Positions 6,693-11,714 of a stretch of DNA of 11,815 bases are shown here, in pieces. Under the pieces are notes generated by a model that worked only from the letters and a program-made list of their open reading frames with translations, did not search any database and was not told the DNA's origin. Made by a program: the position numbers and the translations under genes. Each line of letters begins with the position of its first letter. Position 1 is the stretch's first letter. The stretch is from an uncultured Flavobacterium sp. (GTDB taxonomy: Bacteria; Bacteroidota; Bacteroidia; Flavobacteriales; Flavobacteriaceae): assembly GCF_946479975.1 (NCBI RefSeq), contig NZ_CAMLIX010000160.1, positions 1-11,815 on the forward strand. The letters run 5' to 3'.

Positions 6693-6779
6693 TTACTAAG
6701 CTACTGAGTTGCTAAGGTTCTAAGTTTTTCTTAAAGTCTATTGTAACCTTAGTAGCTTAGCAACTCAGTCCCTTGTCAC
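6693..6779. repeat. Phased 8-base word tract, inverted (TAAG family)
   Basis: Four consecutive 8-mers at 6693-6724 (ttactaag, ctactgag, ttgctaag, gttctaag) are followed by a 23-base spacer and four more at 6748-6779. Read on the other strand these are gtgacaag, ggactgag, ttgctaag and ctactaag. The phase is exact in both arms, and the third left word pairs perfectly with ttgctaag of the right arm. The tract begins two bases after the TPR gene stop and ends 13 bases before the menC start, so it fills the gap entirely. It may form a large hairpin in RNA. Confidence 0.75.
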
Positions 6780-6792
6780 CTTCTAAAAAAAA

Positions 6793-7827
6793 ATGAAAGC
6801 ATCTTACCATAAATATTTACTGCAGTTTAAAAAACCTTCTGGCACTTCTCGCGGCATTATGACCGAGAAAGAAACTTGGTTTATCGTTTTAGAAGAAAAT
6901 GGTAAAAAGGGAATAGGAGAGTGCGGTATACTTCGTGGTTTAAGCGCTGATGACCGTGAAGATTACGAAGAAAAATTAAAATGGACCTGCGATAATATTC
7001 ATTTAGGAGAAACTGTACTTTGGGAATCATTACTGGAATTTCCATCAATCCAATTCGGAATTGAAATGGCTTTTCGATCACTACAAAGTGAAAATCCGTA
7101 TATCTTATTTCCTTCGAATTTCACCAACACTACTGAATCTATTAATATAAATGGTTTAGTCTGGATGGGAGAATCTTCTTTTATGAAACAGCAGATTGAA
7201 GATAAACTAGAAGATGGTTTTAAGTGCATCAAACTTAAAATTGGAGCCATCGATTTTGAAAAAGAATTAGAATTATTACACTTTATCAGAAGTCATTTTT
7301 CTCCAGAAGAAATTGAAATTCGTGTAGATGCAAATGGCGCTTTTTCTTCTACAGAAGCTTTAGATAAACTGAATCAATTAAATCAATTTCAACTTCATAG
7401 TATCGAACAACCAATTAAAAATGGAAATGTTTTAGAAATGGCAAAACTATGTCAAGAAACGCCATTTCCTATTGCTTTAGACGAAGAACTTATCGGCATA
7501 TTTTCATTTGAAGAAAAACAAAAATTACTTCAAAATATAAAACCACAATATATTATTTTGAAACCTAGTTTTGTTGGTGGCTTTAGAGGCACCAAAGAAT
7601 GGATTGATTTAGCAGATAAATACAATATCGGCTGGTGGATCACTTCTGCTTTAGAAAGTAATATTGGTTTAAATGCAATTGCACAATGGACATTTCTTCA
7701 AAATTCTAAAATGCCTCAAGGTTTAGGAACAGGTGCTTTATATACTAATAATATAGATTGTCCATTAGAAGTAAAAAACGGACAGCTTTGGTATAATGTT
7801 GAAAAAGAATGGAAATCTTTTTTTTAA
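6793..7827 (+). CDS. menC: MenC, o-succinylbenzoate synthase
   Basis: A 344-residue cytoplasmic member of the enolase superfamily that dehydrates SHCHC to o-succinylbenzoate in menaquinone synthesis. The whole catalytic set is present: KLK at residues 147-149 (Lys149 as base), metal ligands Asp179 in RVDANGAF, Glu205 in SIEQP and Asp230 in ALDEEL, and Lys257 in ILKPSFVGG. The N-terminal capping domain is about residues 1-115, with WFIVLEENGKKGIGECG. Enolase-superfamily members of this kind can carry several activities, but menB and menA on the same strand make MenC the best call. The start is the ATG at 6793 after an A-run. menE, often the next gene, is absent; a convergent gene follows. Confidence 0.93.
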   Translation: MKASYHKYLLQFKKPSGTSRGIMTEKETWFIVLEENGKKGIGECGILRGLSADDREDYEEKLKWTCDNIHLGETVLWESLLEFPSIQFGIEMAFRSLQSENPYILFPSNFTNTTESININGLVWMGESSFMKQQIEDKLEDGFKCIKLKIGAIDFEKELELLHFIRSHFSPEEIEIRVDANGAFSSTEALDKLNQLNQFQLHSIEQPIKNGNVLEMAKLCQETPFPIALDEELIGIFSFEEKQKLLQNIKPQYIILKPSFVGGFRGTKEWIDLADKYNIGWWITSALESNIGLNAIAQWTFLQNSKMPQGLGTGALYTNNIDCPLEVKNGQLWYNVEKEWKSFF

Positions 7828-7829
7828 AG

Positions 7830-7944
7830 GTACAAAGGGGCAAAGGTTCAAAGTTACAGAGGTGAAAGTAAAAAGGTTCAAAGCTGCAAAGATACAGAAT
7901 GTAAAACCTCTGTCCCTTTGCAACTCAGGACCTCTGAACCTTTT
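7830..7944. repeat. Phased 8-base word tract, inverted (AAAG family)
   Basis: The left arm reads gtacaaag, gggcaaag, gttcaaag, ttacagag, then two 7-mers (gtgaaag, taaaaag), then gttcaaag, ctgcaaag, atacagaa (7830-7899). The right arm, read on the other strand, is four exactly phased 8-mers at 7908-7939: gttcagag, gtcctgag, ttgcaaag, ggacagag. AAAAGGTTCA (7871-7880) pairs with TGAACCTTTT (7935-7944), TGCAAAG (7885-7891) with CTTTGCA (7916-7922), and ACAGA (7894-7898) with TCTGT (7909-7913). The tract fills the gap between the convergent menC and HhH genes and may be a bidirectional terminator. Confidence 0.75.
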
Positions 7945-7945
7945 C

Positions 7946-8491
7946 CTACTCTTTCCCTCCTAAAAGATTTTGTTGCCAATCTTTTAATTCCTGCCATTTT
8001 CCTTGGTACGCCAGTAAAGCTTGTTTTGCCCAAGTACTTGGATTGTGAATTGCGTAGTTTTCTCCGCCATTATCCAATATAGATTGTAATTTTTCTGTTG
8101 ATGCTTGAGAAAGGTCGTACCACGTTTTTATTCCAGAATCATTCAGCAAAGCTTCAATTTTAGGTCCAATTCCTTCCACAATTTTCAAGTCGTTTTCTTT
8201 GATTTTTTTGCCAAGCAGAGTAGCTGCCAGTGAAGCATCAAAAGGAATTAATGATGGAGCTGGTGCGGTAAAAGATTGTGCTGTTATTTTAGATTTTGCT
8301 TCCAAATCTGCTTCTAGTGTTGCAATGCGAGTATTTAAATTACGCGTATTGGCTTTGCAGGCATCTAAATCGGCTTGAAGTGATAATGCAAGGGAATCAT
8401 CCTTTTTTGAATTCATTTTTCCTAGTAAGTAACCTAAAATTCCACAGATTAATCCCACTAGCACAGGTATTAAGATACAAGGTATATTCAT
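7946..8491 (-). CDS. Membrane-anchored coiled-coil HhH protein, copy 1
   Basis: A 181-residue protein with three parts. A transmembrane helix with spaced glycines lies at about residues 3-24 (ILIPVLVGLICGILGYLLG). A coiled coil spans about 33-68 (LQADLDACKANTRNLNTRIATLEADLEA). The C-terminal domain, from about residue 100, starts with the helix-hairpin-helix DLKIVEGIGPKIEALLNDSGI and continues TWYDLSQAS and NPSTWAKQALLAYQGKWQELKDWQQNLLGG. The last part resembles the COG3743-type H3TH domains called 'predicted 5' DNA nuclease, flap endonuclease-like'. The lysines after the helix (KMNSKK) suggest the C-terminus is cytoplasmic. Nuclease activity is not shown; DNA binding is plausible. It starts 18 bases after the OmpA-like gene on the same strand and is surely in its operon. 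A diverged paralogue lies at 11107-11706. Confidence 0.82.
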   Translation of the reverse strand: MNIPCILIPVLVGLICGILGYLLGKMNSKKDDSLALSLQADLDACKANTRNLNTRIATLEADLEAKSKITAQSFTAPAPSLIPFDASLAATLLGKKIKENDLKIVEGIGPKIEALLNDSGIKTWYDLSQASTEKLQSILDNGGENYAIHNPSTWAKQALLAYQGKWQELKDWQQNLLGGKE

Positions 8492-8509
8492 GATCGTATG
8501 TTTTATGAG

Positions 8510-9427
8510 TTATTTAATTGTAATTACTGTTCTTCTATTCGAAGCTTTTCCCTCAGAAGTATTATTATCACCAATTGGTTCATCTGGACCTTTCGATTGT
8601 GTTTCAATTCTTTGGGAATCAATGCCATTTTTAGAAAGATAATTTTTAGAAAATTCAGCTCTTTTTTGTCCTAAAACAACATTTGACTCACGATTTCCAA
8701 CATTGTCAGAATGACCTACAGCCAATACAACTGCATCTTTTACATGTTCAATATATTTTGATATGTCAGCCACTTTCTGTTTTTCAAGATTGCTCAAAGT
8801 TTGGCGAGACTGATTGGTATTAAAATGAAGAACTAACGGGTCTGCATTTATTTTCTCTTTTAAAGCCGTCCATTCATCAGTGCTTGATGTTGGAGCAACC
8901 GTATCTGAAGTTGTAAATGAATAATTCGCTGGACCAAGAAGTGTATCTGAATTCATTTTCCATTGATCAACAATTTCTCCTTTAATAGAAAACTGCTTTT
9001 CGCTAATTCCTTCAGAAACAAAATAATTCATAACCTCATTTGCTCTTGCAAGACCTAAATTTTCAAAAGTGGTAGCATTTTTTTCATCAGATGTGGCGTA
9101 ACCTGTTATTGTTACTTTCTGCTGTGGATTTGAAATCAGGAATGTCTTTAACTTTTGAATACCATTTATGACAGAGTCACTAACCGGCATTATTAAAGTA
9201 TCATTGTTTTTAAGGAACTTGAGATTATCATTAGTTTGATATTCAATTCCTGGACCATTTAATACAAACGGAACTAATTCAGGCTCTTGAACAGCTGGGG
9301 AAACTATTTTATGAGCATCATCCGTTAGCGTTTCTTCGCAGCAGTTGCAGCAGAATTTCAAATACAAAAAAGTACCTAAAATAATGGTAATTGCAATGCC
9401 TAATAGATAAAGTGCTTTTTTAGACAT
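8510..9427 (-). CDS. Membrane-anchored protein with two OmpA-like domains
   Basis: A 305-residue protein. A short positive N-terminus (MSKK) and a transmembrane helix at about 5-24 are followed by CCNCC at 26-30, placing the rest in the periplasm. A degenerate OmpA-like domain lies at about 60-150 (VTITGYATSDEKNATTFENLGLARAN spans its core; Ser113 sits where the peptidoglycan-binding Asp should be, Arg128 is kept). A canonical OmpA/MotB domain lies at about 196-305, with VGHSDNVGN and GQKRAEF. Asp241 and Arg256, 15 apart, match the peptidoglycan-binding pair of OmpA. Without a beta barrel or lipobox it is most likely an inner-membrane protein gripping peptidoglycan. It is the first gene of an operon with the HhH protein, under a palindrome-marked promoter. 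The end of a second copy is at 11715. Confidence 0.85.
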   Translation of the reverse strand: MSKKALYLLGIAITIILGTFLYLKFCCNCCEETLTDDAHKIVSPAVQEPELVPFVLNGPGIEYQTNDNLKFLKNNDTLIMPVSDSVINGIQKLKTFLISNPQQKVTITGYATSDEKNATTFENLGLARANEVMNYFVSEGISEKQFSIKGEIVDQWKMNSDTLLGPANYSFTTSDTVAPTSSTDEWTALKEKINADPLVLHFNTNQSRQTLSNLEKQKVADISKYIEHVKDAVVLAVGHSDNVGNRESNVVLGQKRAEFSKNYLSKNGIDSQRIETQSKGPDEPIGDNNTSEGKASNRRTVITIK

Positions 9428-9450
9428 AGATGACGATATTTTGATTCTCT

Positions 9451-9486
9451 CAAATTTAAATAAAAATTTAATACGTAACGTATTAA
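9451..9486 (-). promoter_or_regulatory. Promoter of the OmpA/HhH operon with operator-like palindrome
   Basis: On the - strand TAAATTTG (+ coordinates 9451-9458) is a perfect -7 box, putting the transcript start near 9444 and leaving about 17 bases before the ATG at 9427. No TTG lies at the -33 distance. Instead the 19-base perfect palindrome TTAATACGT-A-ACGTATTAA (9468-9486) covers that position. A poor -33 with a regulator site over it suggests control by a dimeric transcription factor. Confidence 0.65.
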
Positions 9487-9511
9487 TAATCAGTTATTTT
9501 AATGTTTTAAA

Positions 9512-9545
9512 TTTAGTGACTAAAAATTGAATTAGCATATTTTTG
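9512..9545 (+). promoter_or_regulatory. Promoter of the CYTH-ypdA operon
   Basis: TATTTTTG at 9538-9545 matches the -7 consensus TAnnTTTG exactly. Upstream, TTTA at 9512-9515, 22 bases away, is a poor -33 element. The transcript would start near 9552, giving a leader of about 59 bases that begins in the inverted repeat at 9548-9583. Confidence 0.55.
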
Positions 9546-9547
9546 AT

Positions 9548-9583
9548 TTACTCATTATTTATCCTGTAGATTAAAATGAGTAA
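9548..9583 (+). promoter_or_regulatory. Inverted repeat at the CYTH transcript start
   Basis: TTACTCATT at 9548-9556 and AATGAGTAA at 9575-9583 are perfect 9-base inverted repeats with an 18-base spacer. They lie just downstream of the -7 box and 27 bases before the ATG at 9611. They could be an operator pair or the first stem-loop of the mRNA. No T-run follows, so it is not a terminator. Confidence 0.5.
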
Positions 9584-9610
9584 CTTGCAATAAAATAATT
9601 TACATTTAAA

Positions 9611-10084
9611 ATGGTTGAAATAGAAAGAAAATTTCTTGTAAAATCTAACGACTTCAAGAATCAAGCTTTTACTCACAATAAAATTGCGCAAGGATATTTA
9701 AGTTCTGTACCAGAGCGAACCGTTAGAGTTAGAATAAAAGGAGATAAAGGATTTATAACCATAAAAGGAATAAGTCAAAACGGCGGTATGTCTCGTTTTG
9801 AATGGGAAAATGAAATTCCTGTTGATGAAGCAGTGGAACTTTTGAAGTTATGTGAAAAAGGAAAAATTGAGAAAACGCGCTACGAAATCAAATCAGGAAT
9901 TCACGTTTATGAAGTAGATGAATTTTATGGAGAAAACGAAGGTTTGGTAATGGCTGAAATTGAGCTCAACTCTGAAACAGATACTTTTGAAAAACCAGAA
10001 TGGCTTGGCGAAGAAGTGACAAATGACGAAAGATACTACAATGCCTATTTAAGTAAAAATCCTTTTAAAGACTGGCAAAAATAA
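9611..10084 (+). CDS. CYTH-domain triphosphate tunnel enzyme
   Basis: A 157-residue single-domain protein of the CYTH/triphosphate tunnel metalloenzyme family, the same size as the bacterial inorganic tripolyphosphatases. The defining ExExK motif is EIERK at residues 3-7. The tunnel-lining charged residues follow in the usual order: Arg39 and Arg41 (TVRVRIKG), Lys52 (TIKG), Glu64-Glu66-Glu68 (RFEWENEI), Lys88 and Arg90 (EKTRYEI), Asp103-Glu104 (EVDEF), and Glu116-Glu118 (MAEIELN). Likely activity is metal-dependent hydrolysis of a triphosphate, tripolyphosphate being the usual substrate; adenylate cyclase activity is much less likely at this length. It is cytoplasmic. Its stop is separated from the ypdA ATG by one base, so the two are translated from one mRNA. 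Confidence 0.9.
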   Translation: MVEIERKFLVKSNDFKNQAFTHNKIAQGYLSSVPERTVRVRIKGDKGFITIKGISQNGGMSRFEWENEIPVDEAVELLKLCEKGKIEKTRYEIKSGIHVYEVDEFYGENEGLVMAEIELNSETDTFEKPEWLGEEVTNDERYYNAYLSKNPFKDWQK

Positions 10085-10085
10085 A

Positions 10086-11060
10086 ATGACAGAAATAATA
10101 TATGACCTGATAATAGTAGGCGGAGGACCAATTGGTTTGGCCTGCGCTATTGAAGCCGAAAAGAAAAATCTTAAATATTTAATTATCGAGAAAGGAGCGA
10201 TTGTAAACAGTATTTTTAATTATCCGCTTTACATGACTTTTTTCTCAACAGCTGAAAGATTAGAAATTGGAGATATTCCTTTTAATTGTCTAGCACCAAA
10301 ACCTGGCCGCCAAGAAGCTTTAGAATATTACAGAAATATTCATCGTTACTTTAAATTTAATATTAATTTATTTGAAAAAGTTTCTGAAGTTCAAAAAGAT
10401 GAAAATGGTATTTTTCAAGTAGAAACAGACAAGCAAAAGTATAAATCAAAAAATGTCGTCATAGCAACTGGCTTTTATGATATTCCAATTCATATGAATG
10501 TTATTGGAGAAGATCTGCCTAAAGTTCGTCATTATTACAAAGAAGCACACGAATATGCTTTTAGAAAAGTTTTGGTCGTTGGCGCTAATAATTCCTCTGT
10601 TGATGCCGCTTTGGAATGCTGGCGAAAAGGCGCGGATGTTACGATGGTGATTCGTAAAAATGAAATTAACAATCGTGTCAAATATTGGGTAAAACCAGAT
10701 ATTGAAAATCGTATTGAAGAAGGAAGCATAAAAGCGTATTTCGAGTCTAATATCACTAAAATAAGAGACAATGAAGTTGAAATTGAAACACCAGAAGGAA
10801 AAATTACAATTGAAAATGATTTTGTGCTGGCTTTAACAGGATATAAACCTGATTTAAATTTTATAGAAAGAATGGGAATTCAGCTTTCTAATGACGAATT
10901 GAAAATTCCAGTTTACAATCCAGAAACGATGGAAACAAATGTAGAAGGATTATTTCTTGCCGGCGTTGTGTGTGGCGGTATGCAAACGCACAAATGGTTT
11001 ATAGAAAACTCAAGAGTTCATGCATATATGATTTTAGATCATATCACATCAAAAAAATAA
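10086..11060 (+). CDS. ypdA: YpdA/Bdr-family FAD-NADPH oxidoreductase
   Basis: A 324-residue flavoprotein of the YpdA family, whose studied members reduce bacillithiol disulfide with NADPH. The FAD-binding Rossmann motif is IIVGGGPIGLA at residues 9-19, followed by Glu35 (IIEKG). NYPLYMTFFSTAERLEIGDIPF spans 45-66 and is characteristic of the family. The NADPH-binding motif is VVGANNSSVDAALE at 164-177. The C-terminal FAD contact is GLFLAGVVCGGMQTHKWFIEN at 288-308. As in the family there is no CxxC pair. The cysteine found at position 14 of the S. aureus protein (GGGPCG) is Ile16 here; Cys20 is the nearest. It forms an operon with the CYTH gene and is closed by a strong terminator. Bacillithiol use is plausible for Bacteroidota but the biosynthesis genes are not in view. 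Confidence 0.88.
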   Translation: MTEIIYDLIIVGGGPIGLACAIEAEKKNLKYLIIEKGAIVNSIFNYPLYMTFFSTAERLEIGDIPFNCLAPKPGRQEALEYYRNIHRYFKFNINLFEKVSEVQKDENGIFQVETDKQKYKSKNVVIATGFYDIPIHMNVIGEDLPKVRHYYKEAHEYAFRKVLVVGANNSSVDAALECWRKGADVTMVIRKNEINNRVKYWVKPDIENRIEEGSIKAYFESNITKIRDNEVEIETPEGKITIENDFVLALTGYKPDLNFIERMGIQLSNDELKIPVYNPETMETNVEGLFLAGVVCGGMQTHKWFIENSRVHAYMILDHITSKK

Positions 11061-11065
11061 TAAAT

Positions 11066-11094
11066 AAAAAAGCTGGCTAAAAGCCAGCTTTTTT
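11066..11094. terminator. Bidirectional terminator between ypdA and the HhH copy 2
   Basis: AAAAAGCTGGCT (11067-11078) pairs with AGCCAGCTTTTT (11082-11093), and one further A-T pair extends it to a 13-bp perfect stem with an AAA loop. Flanking A and T runs let it work in both directions. It sits 6 bases after the ypdA stop and 13 bases beyond the end of the convergent HhH gene. Confidence 0.88.
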
Positions 11095-11106
11095 GTTGTA
11101 AACATA

Positions 11107-11706
11107 TTATTCTTTCCCACCATCAAGAACATCTTGCCAGTCTTTTAGTTCCTGCCATTTTCCTTTATAAGCAAATTCTGCTTGTGCCGGCCAAGTTCCT
11201 GGATTATGAATTGAAAAATTCTCGCCGCCATTATCTAAAACAGACTGACATTTCTCTACAGAAGCTTGAGACAATTCAAACCAAGTTGTAATTCCAGCAT
11301 TTTTAAACAATTCTTCGATTTTTGGACCAATTCCTTCCACCACTTTCAAATCGTTTTCTTTCACTTTTTTTCCGAATATTTGGAAAAACAATTCGCTGTC
11401 AAAAATTTTAGAAGATACGTTTCCAGTAAAAGATTGAACTTTATTTTCGCCAGCTTTTTCTAATTCAGAAATTTTAGCTTTTAAATTTAAACCATTGGCT
11501 TTGCAGATTTCTAGATCTTCTTCCAATGATTTGATTTTATTGTTTAGTCGCTGTGTATTGGATCTGCAAGCTTCCAAGTCAGCATTTAAAGTTAATGAGG
11601 TAGAATCATCAGTACTTTTAGAATTCATTTTTCCAATTAAGTAACCCAAAATCGCACAAATTAAACCTACAATTGCAGGTATTAAAATACAAGGTATATT
11701 CATCAT
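11107..11706 (-). CDS. Membrane-anchored coiled-coil HhH protein, copy 2
   Basis: A 199-residue paralogue of the protein at 7946-8491 with the same plan: transmembrane helix at about 4-25 (ILIPAIVGLICAILGYLIG), lysine-containing KMNSK, coiled coil at about 40-86, HhH at 119-139 (DLKVVEGIGPKIEELFKNAGI), then the conserved tail with NPGTWPAQAEFAYKGKWQELKDW. The two are nearly identical in the membrane helix and the HhH domain, and differ in the coiled coil and linker. This copy carries a second 21-residue coiled-coil unit (43-63 and 64-84), which accounts for its extra length. Two ATGs overlap the start; the second, at 11703, matches the start of copy 1 and may be the real one. It lies 8 bases after the second OmpA-like gene. 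The shared terminator at 11066-11094 ends the unit. Confidence 0.82.
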   Translation of the reverse strand: MMNIPCILIPAIVGLICAILGYLIGKMNSKSTDDSTSLTLNADLEACRSNTQRLNNKIKSLEEDLEICKANGLNLKAKISELEKAGENKVQSFTGNVSSKIFDSELFFQIFGKKVKENDLKVVEGIGPKIEELFKNAGITTWFELSQASVEKCQSVLDNGGENFSIHNPGTWPAQAEFAYKGKWQELKDWQDVLDGGKE

Positions 11707-11714
11707 TTTAATTA

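Noticed and set aside
6693..7939. The word tracts as CRISPR arrays or attachment sites
   Set aside because: Repeats are 8 bases with no unique spacers of constant length, no cas genes are near, and no integrase or tRNA gene is present.
8296..8493. A 65-codon + strand open frame opposite the HhH gene
   Set aside because: It is entirely antisense to a well-supported gene with a conserved paralogue and has no features of its own.
9338..9352. CCNCC as a lipoprotein lipobox of the OmpA-like protein
   Set aside because: Residues before the first cysteine are LKF, not the [LV]-[AST]-[GA]-C pattern, and the hydrophobic stretch is too long and not followed by a typical signal peptidase II site.
11066..11094. 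The GCTGGCT hairpin as a member of the word-repeat class
   Set aside because: It is a simple GC-rich stem with an AAA loop and A/T flanks and no internal periodicity, that is, an ordinary bidirectional terminator.
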